NCBI GenBank assembly: GCA_964453855.1 | Contig: CAYVRN010000040.1 | Span: 1 to 27,485, forward strand | From: JASMHC01 sp964453855 | GTDB taxonomy: Bacteria > Pseudomonadota > Alphaproteobacteria > Rhodobacterales > Rhodobacteraceae | Direction of reading: 5' to 3' | Length of the DNA: 27,485 nt | Part shown: piece after piece, positions 1 through 7,716 of the stretch | Layout: each line of letters begins with the position of its first letter | Numbering within the stretch: position 1 is the first letter of the stretch | Program-made: the position numbers and the translations under genes | The notes under the pieces: generated by a model | Database searches by the model: none | Told to the model about the DNA's origin: nothing | What the model saw: the letters and a program-made list of their open reading frames with translations, nothing else

Positions 1-12
1 ATTTTAAGCGGG

Positions 13-600
13 TCAATCTGGGTTTCTGCGCCAGTTTTCCCAATCTTCAGGTGTATCCAGATCTGTTAAAGCATGAGCAGCATCAAGTGCTACTGGCAAA
101 AAACCGTGTCGTTCGACAACTGCCTTTGCACCAGAGTCCCCTTCCAATTGCACCAGTTCATCAAAGTGGTTTCGGCGAAAAATGACAGGATGTCCGGCTT
201 TCCCATTTTCTGATGTTGCGCGGATGATCTGTTGCGCGGCACTATGTTCGGTCGCGCGCCAGAGCTGTATCATATCCTCAGCCGTGATTTCTGGCATATC
301 CGCAGGAAGGATCATCACCGCGTCACAAGCCTGCGCTGCCTTGATCCCGCATTTTATAGACTCAGACATGCCAAGCGATGATTTGGCAACGTCCACAATC
401 ACAATGTCCAGCCCGCTCAGAACATCGCGTCTGCTTCGGTAATCATTGGGTAGGGTGACGAACACGGAATCCGAACACGAAATAGCCCGCTTGGCCATCA
501 CACGCAGCAACGGCACGCCGTTGACTTTTTCCAGCAGCTTGTCGCGACCCCGCATACGCGAGGACGCACCAGCCGCCAAAAGAAGGGTTCCCCGCTTCAT
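13..600 (-). CDS. MocA/MobA-like molybdenum-cofactor nucleotidyltransferase family protein
   Basis: A 195-residue protein of the NTP-transferase (MobA/MocA, GT-A-like Rossmann) family. Such enzymes transfer CMP or GMP from the NTP to molybdopterin, and relatives act on other small acceptors. The N-terminal nucleotide-binding signature LLAAGASSRMRGRDKLL (residues 6-22) is clear, as are the metal-binding Asp in ILPADMPE (Asp101), the GHPVIF motif (136-141) typical of the MocA branch, and a DLDTPEDW tail motif. The length fits the family. The ATG overlaps the stop of the upstream dehydrogenase gene by 4 bases (ATGA), so the two are probably translationally coupled. Family membership is firm. The exact acceptor is not readable, because no molybdoenzyme gene is nearby and the partner gene encodes a flavoprotein. 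Stop codon at 13-15, so the gene is complete. Confidence 0.85.
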   Translation of the reverse strand: MKRGTLLLAAGASSRMRGRDKLLEKVNGVPLLRVMAKRAISCSDSVFVTLPNDYRSRRDVLSGLDIVIVDVAKSSLGMSESIKCGIKAAQACDAVMILPADMPEITAEDMIQLWRATEHSAAQQIIRATSENGKAGHPVIFRRNHFDELVQLEGDSGAKAVVERHGFLPVALDAAHALTDLDTPEDWENWRRNPD

Positions 601-3014
601 CCGCGCAAGCGCTCACGGTCCTCATCAAAGCCTGAAGACGTAATCAAACGCGCTCGCCGCATTTGTCCAAGGATTTCGATCTCAACCTCCAACCCGTCGC
701 AGATTAGGCCGACGGGCAAGAACCCGAAGGCCAGCGATTTTTGAAGATGGTGTGAATACCCCCCAGAGGTACAGAACCCAACGACCTCGCCCTTGACCCA
801 AATCGGTTCATAGGCGTTTACGTCCGTATCATCTGCATCAACCTCGAAAGAGCAAAGCAACCGGTCGGCACCTCTCTGCTTTTCCGCTTCCGCAGCTTCC
901 CGCCCGATAAAATCCGCCGTCTTGTTCCAGGCGATAAACCGATCCATTCCGGTTTCGCATGGTGTATAATCAGGTGAGAACTCACGCATCCAAGATCCGA
1001 AGAAACGATCCAGTCGCAGGCTCATCATGGCGCGCATCCCAAACGGCTGCATATTCAACGGCTTCCCAGTTTCGCTCAAGGCGTCCCATAAAGAACGCTG
1101 ATCCAGCACGTTGCAGTATATCTCGTATCCCAGATCACCTGTGTAGCTCAGACGTTGCACGGTACAGTTGACCCGTCCAACGGTGATCTGGCGGACATCC
1201 ATGAACTTCATCGAATTAATATCATCGCGAGAGGCATTTTGCAGTACAGCTTTGGCATTCGGACCTGCAATCTGGAAGCCGCTTAGGCTATCCGAGATAT
1301 TTTCTACCCGAACCCCATGCATTGCGTTCTGCTCGAACCACCGCATGTGAAAAGCTTGCGCCCCATAGGATGCCGTCACTTGAAAATCGTTCGGGCTTAG
1401 GCAAGAAACCGTGAAGTCACCAATCAACCGTCCCTTAGGAGACAACATGGGGATCAGTGATACGCGCCCCGGCTGCGGGATGCGACCCGCCATAATTTCA
1501 TCAAGCCAAGCCCGCGCACGACGGCCAGTCACACGATACTTGCCGAAATTGTGTACTTCGTTGATGCCTACATTTTCACGTACAGTTTTGACTTCCCGGG
1601 CCGTCGCTTCCCACGCATTCGAGCGCCGGAACGATGGGGTTTCAAACCGCGGCTCATCGCCTTGCGCAAAATAGTTTGGAACTTCGAGTCCGTACTGAAA
1701 GCCCCAAACAGCTCCCATCTGGTCAAAGGTTTCGAACATAGGCGTTTGACGCACCGGGCGCGCCGCTGGCAATTCTTCGTTTGGATACGCGACGCTGAAC
1801 CGCTTTTGGTAGTTTTCGATTACTTTTGGGCGCGTGAACCCGGGGCTGATCCAGTCACCAAAGCGTGCGACATCCATTGCGAATGTGTCGCGCTCGGTTT
1901 CCCCTTCAATCATCCACTGGGCCAGCATCAAACCAACGCCGCCACCCTGACTAAAGCCTGCCATAACGCCGCACGCGCTCCAATAATTCCGCATGCCCGG
2001 CACGGGTCCGACCAAAGGGTTGCCGTCCGGTGCGAAAGTGAACGGCCCGTGGATCACCGATTTTACGCCAGACCGCGCAAGGTCAGGGAAGCGTTTATAG
2101 GCAAACTCGATCGAAGCCTCGATCTTGTCAAAGTCATCGGGCAACAGTTCATGTCCAAAACTCCAAGGCGTCCCGTCCACTGCCCACGGTCGGCACGGTT
2201 GCTCGTAAAATCCGATACACAACCCCATGCCCTCTTGCCGCAAATAGCTTTCGCCAGACGGGTCCATCACATGTGGGTGTTCGATCCCGTCGGCCATCAT
2301 GTCTTTGATCAACGGAACCTCGTCAGTCACAAGATACTGATGCTCCATAGGGTGCAGCGGTAGATAGACACCCGCCATTGCTCCAACTTCACGGGCCCAA
2401 AGACCGCCTGCATTCACGATATGCTCGGCGTGGATTGTTCCTTTGTCTGTCACAACATCCCAGGTTCCATCTGCACGCTGATTGGTTTCTTGCACCATGC
2501 AATGGGTTTCGATCGTCGCGCCACCCATGCGAGCAGCCTTCGCGTAGGCGTGGGTCGTCCCTGATGGGTCTAGATGCCCGTCAAGCGGATCGTAAAGTGC
2601 GCCGATGATACCGTCGATATTCGTCACCGGTGCAATTTTCTTGATCTCTTCAGGACCAACAATCTCGGTTTCCAGCCCCATATAACGGTGCTTGGCGCGC
2701 TCGGCCAAAAGCATGTCCATGCGATCTTGATTGTCGGCCAGGGTAATACCGCCGACATGGTGCAATCCACATGACATGCCGGTGATCTCTTCCAGTTCTT
2801 TATAAAGGCGAATGGTGTAACCCTGCAGCGCTGCCATGTTGGTATCGCCGTTCAACGTGTGAAATCCACCGGCCGCATGCCAGGTTGAACCGCTGGTTAA
2901 CTCTGATCTCTCAACCAGCATCACGTCCGACCAGCCCAGCTTGGTTAGGTGATACAGAACCGAGCAGCCGACAACGCCGCCCCCGATGACAACAACACGC
3001 GCTGTGGTTTTCAT
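597..3014 (-). CDS. FAD-dependent dehydrogenase fused to GcvT domains (dimethylglycine/sarcosine dehydrogenase-like)
   Basis: An 805-residue two-part flavoprotein. Residues 1 to about 370 form a DAO-type FAD fold with the dinucleotide motif GGGVVGCS at 11-18 and STWHAAG, in which His46 matches the position that carries covalent FAD in mammalian dimethylglycine dehydrogenase. A linker (FAO_M-like) follows, then a GcvT aminomethyl-transferase-like, folate-binding half from roughly residue 420 with the usual C-terminal barrel. Relatives oxidatively demethylate N-methylated glycines and pass the one-carbon unit to tetrahydrofolate; the true substrate here is unknown. I chose ATG 3014 because GGGAG lies 7 bases upstream; the longer form would need a TTG at 3029 that overlaps this ribosome-binding site. 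It overlaps the MocA-like gene by 4 bases and is divergent from a full-length paralogue at 3247. Confidence 0.9.
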   Translation of the reverse strand: MKTTARVVVIGGGVVGCSVLYHLTKLGWSDVMLVERSELTSGSTWHAAGGFHTLNGDTNMAALQGYTIRLYKELEEITGMSCGLHHVGGITLADNQDRMDMLLAERAKHRYMGLETEIVGPEEIKKIAPVTNIDGIIGALYDPLDGHLDPSGTTHAYAKAARMGGATIETHCMVQETNQRADGTWDVVTDKGTIHAEHIVNAGGLWAREVGAMAGVYLPLHPMEHQYLVTDEVPLIKDMMADGIEHPHVMDPSGESYLRQEGMGLCIGFYEQPCRPWAVDGTPWSFGHELLPDDFDKIEASIEFAYKRFPDLARSGVKSVIHGPFTFAPDGNPLVGPVPGMRNYWSACGVMAGFSQGGGVGLMLAQWMIEGETERDTFAMDVARFGDWISPGFTRPKVIENYQKRFSVAYPNEELPAARPVRQTPMFETFDQMGAVWGFQYGLEVPNYFAQGDEPRFETPSFRRSNAWEATAREVKTVRENVGINEVHNFGKYRVTGRRARAWLDEIMAGRIPQPGRVSLIPMLSPKGRLIGDFTVSCLSPNDFQVTASYGAQAFHMRWFEQNAMHGVRVENISDSLSGFQIAGPNAKAVLQNASRDDINSMKFMDVRQITVGRVNCTVQRLSYTGDLGYEIYCNVLDQRSLWDALSETGKPLNMQPFGMRAMMSLRLDRFFGSWMREFSPDYTPCETGMDRFIAWNKTADFIGREAAEAEKQRGADRLLCSFEVDADDTDVNAYEPIWVKGEVVGFCTSGGYSHHLQKSLAFGFLPVGLICDGLEVEIEILGQMRRARLITSSGFDEDRERLRG

Positions 3015-3092
3015 ATTTGTCTCCCTCAAACTTGTCCCAACATGCCATTGCCGTTTTAAATGACCAGCCTAAAACCGACGAAACCAGTCGCG

Positions 3093-3156
3093 CTTTCATC
3101 TTTCCAAAAATACTCTGGGGGTGAGGGGCGCTGCCCCGAGGGGGCAAAGCCCCCTC
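3093..3156. repeat. GC-rich double-hairpin element, copy 1
   Basis: A conserved arm (CTTTCC, AAATACTCTGGGG) is followed by two hairpins: GGGGC/GCCCC at 3125-3129 and 3133-3137, and a perfect 8-bp stem GAGGGGGC/GCCCCCTC at 3138-3145 and 3149-3156. The same arm plus a GGGGGC/GCCCCC hairpin recurs in inverted orientation at 5679-5728. Copy 1 lies in the divergent intergenic region between the two dehydrogenase genes, upstream of both, so it is not an ordinary 3' terminator here. I recall similar CCCCAGAGTATTT-type motifs as common dispersed intergenic sequences in Rhodobacteraceae. Confidence 0.65.
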
Positions 3157-3246
3157 ATTGCGTCAAACGACGGCAAATGTCGGCTTTGTGCTATTCTATA
3201 GCTTGAAACCGGATAGATTCATCCCGATTCAAGTTAGGGAAAACCC

Positions 3247-5676
3247 ATGAAAACCCACACTCAGGCCGTCGTGATCGGCGGCGGCGTCATTGGATGCTCG
3301 ATCCTATATCACCTCACAAAGCTCGGATGGAACGACGTCGTACTACTGGAACGCGACGAGCTCACATCAGGTTCAACATGGCATGCCGCCGCCAATATTC
3401 ACGGCTTACATGACAGTGCCAACATCAGTCGTCTACAGCACTACACCATGACCCTTTACAATCAGCTGGAAGAGGAAACTGGTCAGAGTTGTGGCGTGTT
3501 CCAGCCGGGGTCGCTTTATCTTGCGCAAACTGAAAACCGGGAACATCAACTGCGTCTGCAAGCGGCGAAAGCCAAGCTTTACGGGATGAACTTCCACGAA
3601 ATCAATCGGGACGAAGCCGAGCGCCTGCATCCCCTGGTCAACTTCGACGGAATCCGATGCATCATGTACGAACCCGATGGCGGAAACGTGGACCCGTCGG
3701 GTGTTACGAATGCGTACGCCGTCGGTGCACGCCAGAAGGGCGCGGAAATTCATCGTTTCACCGCGGTGATTGGAACGGAACAGCAGCCTGATGGATCGTG
3801 GATTGTGCGCACCAACAAAGGTGACATTCATACACAATGGGTTATCAACGCGGCCGGCCTTTGGGGGCGGGAAGTCGCTGCTCTGGCGGGCATCGAACTG
3901 CCACTGCAACCGACCGAACACCAGTATTTCGTCACCGAAACCATCGCTGAAATTGATGCACTAGACCGCCGGTTGCCGTCTGTCGCGGACCGTGACGGCG
4001 AATACTATCTACGCCAAGAAGGCAAAGGCCTGCTGATCGGCGCCTATGAGCGTGACATGCGTTTCTGGGCCGAAGAGGGCACGCCACTGAATTTCGCCCA
4101 TGACCTGTTCCCCGACGATCTGGAGCGGATCGAGGAAAACATGATGCGCGCGATTGACCGCGTTCCTTTGGTTGGCGAGGCAGGCATCAAACGGGTGATC
4201 AACGGTCCGATGATCTGGACACCAGACAGCAATGTGGTTCTGGGGCCTGTGCCCGAATTAAAGAACTATTTCTGCTGTAATGGTATCATCCCTGGGTTCT
4301 CTCAATCCGCTGGGATGGGATTGATGGTCGCCCAGTGGATCATCGAAGGCGAAATGCAATACGATATGTTCGGCTGGGACATGGCGCGATTTGGCCTTTG
4401 GGCGAACGACAAAAAGTTCGTCAAAGCCAAAGTCGAAGACGTTTATGCGCATCGCTTTGCCATTCACTATCCCAATGAAGAGCGTGCGGCAGGCCGGCCT
4501 TTGCGGACACGGCCAGCATATGAAATGCAAAAAGGTATGGGAGCTGTCTTTGGATTGAACTACGGCTGGGAACATCCGTTGTGGTTTGCAGACCAACCCG
4601 AAACGGTGGACACAAACGGCTTCACCCGCCAGAATTGGTGGGAACCCGTCGGGCGCGAATGCCGCATGTTGCGCGATCATGTAGGTGTGATCGATATTTC
4701 CAACTTTGCCAAATATCAGGTCAAAGGGGCAGGTGCCGAAGAGTGGTTGAACAGTGTTTTTGCCAACACAATGCCCAAAGAAGTGGGCCGCTCGTGCCTG
4801 ACACCGCTTATCGGCGTGCGTGGCGGGATCGCAGGCGATGCCACGGTGACCCGAGTATCTGAAGACGAGTTCTGGGTTGTCAGCTCGGGGATGGCCGAGC
4901 GCTATCAGAAACGCTTCTATGATACTGTGGAATTGCCTGAGGGGACGACATTTACTTCGATGACCGATGCCATGTGTGGATTCAACGTTGCGGGTCCAAA
5001 GTCGCGTGATCTGTTGCAGCGCCTGACGAATACATCGCTTGCCACCGAAGATTTCCCGTTCATGCGTTCTAAATTGATCGATCTGGCGGGGGTTAATTGT
5101 CTGGCTCTGCGTGTTTCGTTCACGGGCGATTTGGGGTGGGAGCTACACTGCAAAGCCGAAGATCAAGCGCGTCTGTACGAGGCATTGATCGACGGTGCGA
5201 AAGCGTTGGAGGGCGGACCCGTCGGCTCTCGGGCGCTGATGTCGCTGCGGGTCGAGAAAGGGTATGGCTCATGGAGCCGCGAATACAGCCCCGAGTACTG
5301 GCCGCACGAAGTGGGGCTAGAGCGCTTGTGCAAAATGCAGAAGGACTTTTTAAACAAAGCTGCATGCGCAGATGTACTTGCCCAACCGGCCCGCGAGCAG
5401 TTGGTGCTGGTGCATGTCAACGAAGATGACGTGAGCATGTCAAATTCGGATGCAACCGGTGGCGAGCCAATTTTCAAAGATGGAGAAGGTATTGGGCGGG
5501 TCACCTCGGGGACTTACGGTTACACCGTCGGTATGTCCCTTGCGCTTGGTTATATAAAAGCTGGGACCGCACTGCCGGGGGATGATGTTGAGGTCATGAT
5601 CCTAGGAAAATCGCATCGTGGGATCATTTTGCATGAACCGCCATTCGATCCGAAAGGCGAGCGTTTGCGGGCCTAA
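3247..5676 (+). CDS. FAD-dependent dehydrogenase fused to GcvT domains, paralogue of the 597-3014 gene
   Basis: An 809-residue paralogue of the divergent gene. It has the FAD motif GGGVIGCS (11-18), STWHAA with His46 at the possible covalent-flavin position, a DAO domain to about residue 370, and a GcvT-type half from about 425 with VIDISNFAKY, FTGDLGWE and a C-terminal barrel containing VTSGTYGYT. The two N-termini align nearly residue for residue, but the regions after the FAD motif differ (FHTLNGDTN against IHGLHDSAN), which suggests different substrates. The likely role is oxidation of a methylated amine or N-methyl amino acid, feeding a one-carbon unit to folate. The start has AGGGAA 7 bases upstream. 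The gene is followed by the inverted hairpin element and a terminator-like stem, so it is probably monocistronic. Confidence 0.9.
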   Translation: MKTHTQAVVIGGGVIGCSILYHLTKLGWNDVVLLERDELTSGSTWHAAANIHGLHDSANISRLQHYTMTLYNQLEEETGQSCGVFQPGSLYLAQTENREHQLRLQAAKAKLYGMNFHEINRDEAERLHPLVNFDGIRCIMYEPDGGNVDPSGVTNAYAVGARQKGAEIHRFTAVIGTEQQPDGSWIVRTNKGDIHTQWVINAAGLWGREVAALAGIELPLQPTEHQYFVTETIAEIDALDRRLPSVADRDGEYYLRQEGKGLLIGAYERDMRFWAEEGTPLNFAHDLFPDDLERIEENMMRAIDRVPLVGEAGIKRVINGPMIWTPDSNVVLGPVPELKNYFCCNGIIPGFSQSAGMGLMVAQWIIEGEMQYDMFGWDMARFGLWANDKKFVKAKVEDVYAHRFAIHYPNEERAAGRPLRTRPAYEMQKGMGAVFGLNYGWEHPLWFADQPETVDTNGFTRQNWWEPVGRECRMLRDHVGVIDISNFAKYQVKGAGAEEWLNSVFANTMPKEVGRSCLTPLIGVRGGIAGDATVTRVSEDEFWVVSSGMAERYQKRFYDTVELPEGTTFTSMTDAMCGFNVAGPKSRDLLQRLTNTSLATEDFPFMRSKLIDLAGVNCLALRVSFTGDLGWELHCKAEDQARLYEALIDGAKALEGGPVGSRALMSLRVEKGYGSWSREYSPEYWPHEVGLERLCKMQKDFLNKAACADVLAQPAREQLVLVHVNEDDVSMSNSDATGGEPIFKDGEGIGRVTSGTYGYTVGMSLALGYIKAGTALPGDDVEVMILGKSHRGIILHEPPFDPKGERLRA

Positions 5677-5678
5677 GG

Positions 5679-5728
5679 CCTTGGGGGCTTTGCCCCCAAA
5701 CCCCAGAGTATTTCTGGAAAGATAAAAG
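5679..5728. repeat. GC-rich hairpin element, copy 2 (inverted relative to copy 1)
   Basis: The stem TTGGGGGC/GCCCCCAA (5681-5688 and 5692-5699) is followed by CCCCAGAGTATTTCTGGAAAG. This is the reverse complement of the arm in copy 1 at 3093-3156. It starts 3 bases after the stop codon of the 3247 dehydrogenase gene, so here it sits in terminator position. The two copies thus flank that gene as an inverted pair. Confidence 0.65.
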
Positions 5729-5757
5729 GGGCGCGGCTTGTATTGGCCGCGCCCTTT
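5725..5757 (+). terminator. Terminator-like hairpin after the 3247 dehydrogenase gene
   Basis: The arms AAAGGGGCGCGGC (5725-5737) and GCCGCGCCCTTT (5746-5757) pair over 12 bp with one bulged G and an 8-base loop. The T-tract is only three bases, so this could instead be a processing or stability hairpin. It lies between the dehydrogenase stop and the methyltransferase start at 5794. Confidence 0.5.
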
Positions 5758-5793
5758 GCGTATCACCGCCTGACTGAATTTGAGGAAATATGA

Positions 5794-6534
5794 ATGACCA
5801 ATCCGCAGCCGTCCATTGTCCTTGTTCGTCCTCAGATGGGCGAGAACATCGGTGGTTCGGCCCGCGCGATGTGGAATTTCGGTTTGGACCGGATGCGGAT
5901 CGTTGATCCACGGGACGGGTGGCCGAACCAGAAAGCTGTTGCTATGTCCTCGGGGGCGGGGCGGCTTTTGGACGAAGCGGTTTTAAGCGATGATCTGGCG
6001 ACAGCTTTGGACGACTGCACCTATGTGTTTGCCACAACAGCGCGGCGGCGTGAACTGACGAAACCGGTGTTTACACCGGAACGCGCGATGGAGATTGCGC
6101 GTGAAAAGATTGCTGCGGGCGAGAAGGTAGCAGTGATGTTCGGACCCGAGCGGTCGGGTCTTGAAAATGAGGACATCGCGCGTGCTAATGCGATTATATC
6201 GGTGCCGGTCAACCCGCTTTATGCGTCGCTCAATCTTGCGCAATGCGTGTTGCTGGTGGCGTATGAGTGGGGGCGTCAGTCCCTAGAACAGGTAGCGGAA
6301 AGCGTTGAAATGGGTGGCACAGAATGGGCTACAGCCATTGAGATGGAGAAACTGGCCGAGCATTATGAAAGCCGTCTGGACGAGGCCGGTTTCTTTTTCC
6401 CGCCTGAAAAATCCGAAGGTATGAAAGTGAACCTGCGAAACTTGTGGTCACGCTTGCCATTGACCCGCGCGGATGTGCAAATGATGCATGGCATGTTGCG
6501 TCAGATGGTCCGCTGGAAAGACCGCGGCGACTGA
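5794..6534 (+). CDS. trmJ: TrmJ-like tRNA/rRNA 2'-O-ribose methyltransferase (SPOUT family)
   Basis: A 246-residue SPOUT (TrmH/SpoU) methyltransferase. All three knotted-fold motifs are visible: motif 1 with RPQMGENIGGSARAM near residue 12, motif 2 VMFGPERSGLENED near 108, and motif 3 VPVNPLYASLNLAQ near 133. The Arg of motif 1 and the Asn/Ser of motif 3 are the usual SAM-site residues. Bacterial relatives of this length (TrmJ) methylate the ribose of position 32 in several tRNAs. The C-terminal region, about 80 residues, fits the TrmJ dimer extension. GAGGAAAT lies just upstream of the ATG. The next gene, ctaA, begins 41 bases downstream and is probably co-transcribed. The family is firm; the exact RNA target is inferred. 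Confidence 0.88.
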   Translation: MTNPQPSIVLVRPQMGENIGGSARAMWNFGLDRMRIVDPRDGWPNQKAVAMSSGAGRLLDEAVLSDDLATALDDCTYVFATTARRRELTKPVFTPERAMEIAREKIAAGEKVAVMFGPERSGLENEDIARANAIISVPVNPLYASLNLAQCVLLVAYEWGRQSLEQVAESVEMGGTEWATAIEMEKLAEHYESRLDEAGFFFPPEKSEGMKVNLRNLWSRLPLTRADVQMMHGMLRQMVRWKDRGD

Positions 6535-6575
6535 CTAGGTACTCCCTGAGCGAAGGGACTGGAAAGGGTCTGAGG

Positions 6576-7715
6576 ATGAGCGAGAAACGCACAATCTTTG
6601 AAGAGGTCGGCGCAAATGCCAACCAAACACCGGGCGCTGCAACCGGTATGATAGACGGCCACGGCAAAGGCGCACGCAAAGGTATTCGTGCTTGGCTAGT
6701 TGTGCTTTTTGCAATGGTTATGGTGATGATTGCGGTTGGTGGCTTAACAAGGCTGACGGACAGCGGTTTGTCGATCACCGAGTGGAAGCCGGTCTCGGGA
6801 GCGCTTCCACCAATGAGCGAAGAGGTGTGGCTGGACGAGTTCAAAAAGTACAAACAAATTCCAGAATACCAGTTGCAAAACAAGGGTATGAGCCTTGGTG
6901 AGTTCAAAACTATCTACTGGTGGGAATGGGGGCACCGCCAGCTGGGTCGGACAATAGGCCTGGTTTGGTTTTTGGGGTACGCCGGATTTGCATTGGCAAA
7001 ACGTGTTCCGACGGGCTGGCATCGTCGTCTGATCTGGATCGGCGCGCTAGGCGGTCTACAAGGGGCTGTCGGTTGGTGGATGGTTTCCTCGGGGCTCGAG
7101 GGTTCGATGTTGGATGTAGCCAGCTACCGATTGGCCACTCATCTTGGTTTGGCGTTTGTAATCCTTGGCTTTATCGCGTGGTATGTCTTCCTGTTAGGCC
7201 GATCCGAGCGTGATCTGCTGCAAGCCAGACGGGGCAAAGAAGTGCGTCAGTTCAAACTGTCCACAGGTCTTATGCATGCGGCATTTTTGCAGATCATTCT
7301 CGGCGCCTTGGTGGCCGGTATTGATGCTGGGCGCAACTATCCGGATTGGCCGCTGATGGCAGGTGGGTTTTTGCCGCCCGATCTTTTTGCGCTCGAGCCG
7401 TGGTGGCGGAATTTCTTTGAGGACGATGGGCTTGTTCAGTTCATGCACCGAATGATGGGCTATGTATTGTTTGCTTTCGCGATTGTCGTCTGGCGTCGGG
7501 GCCAGAAATCGGCGCATGCTAGAACGAAGTTTGCGTTCAATGCGGTGATGGCGATGATCACGGTTCAAATGGTGCTTGGCATCGTAACAGTGATGTATTC
7601 TGCCCCTTGGCATTTCGCGATTGTTCATCAGATTGGTGCGGTCATCAGCTGGGTTCTTATCATTCGGGCACGTTTCCTGTCAGGTTATCCAAACCAGCAA
7701 AGTATTCGGGGGTAG
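6576..7715 (+). CDS. ctaA: Heme A synthase (COX15/CtaA)
   Basis: A 379-residue polytopic membrane enzyme that oxidises the C8 methyl of heme O to give heme A for aa3-type cytochrome oxidase. Diagnostic features are the first transmembrane helix ending in GGLTRLTDSGLSITEW (55-70), WEWGHRQLGR with heme-ligand His120, a mid-protein THLGLAF, FMHRMMGY and IVHQIGA. These give the expected set of conserved histidines in an eight-helix layout, and the long form matches the alphaproteobacterial/mitochondrial COX15 type. A longer open frame reaches back to 6444, but ATG 6576 follows a GAGG and gives the usual N-terminus, so I prefer it. The stop is separated from the M32 carboxypeptidase ATG by a single base. 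Confidence 0.93.
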   Translation: MSEKRTIFEEVGANANQTPGAATGMIDGHGKGARKGIRAWLVVLFAMVMVMIAVGGLTRLTDSGLSITEWKPVSGALPPMSEEVWLDEFKKYKQIPEYQLQNKGMSLGEFKTIYWWEWGHRQLGRTIGLVWFLGYAGFALAKRVPTGWHRRLIWIGALGGLQGAVGWWMVSSGLEGSMLDVASYRLATHLGLAFVILGFIAWYVFLLGRSERDLLQARRGKEVRQFKLSTGLMHAAFLQIILGALVAGIDAGRNYPDWPLMAGGFLPPDLFALEPWWRNFFEDDGLVQFMHRMMGYVLFAFAIVVWRRGQKSAHARTKFAFNAVMAMITVQMVLGIVTVMYSAPWHFAIVHQIGAVISWVLIIRARFLSGYPNQQSIRG

Positions 7716-7716
7716 T

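Noticed and set aside
1551..2363. 270-codon plus-strand open frame opposite the 597-3014 dehydrogenase gene
   Set aside because: Arg/His-rich antisense product without motifs; the minus-strand flavoprotein is certain.
3157..3246. Promoter for the 3247 dehydrogenase gene (TATTCT/TATAGC near 3193-3202)
   Set aside because: No acceptable -35 element at 16-18 bases, so no call was made.
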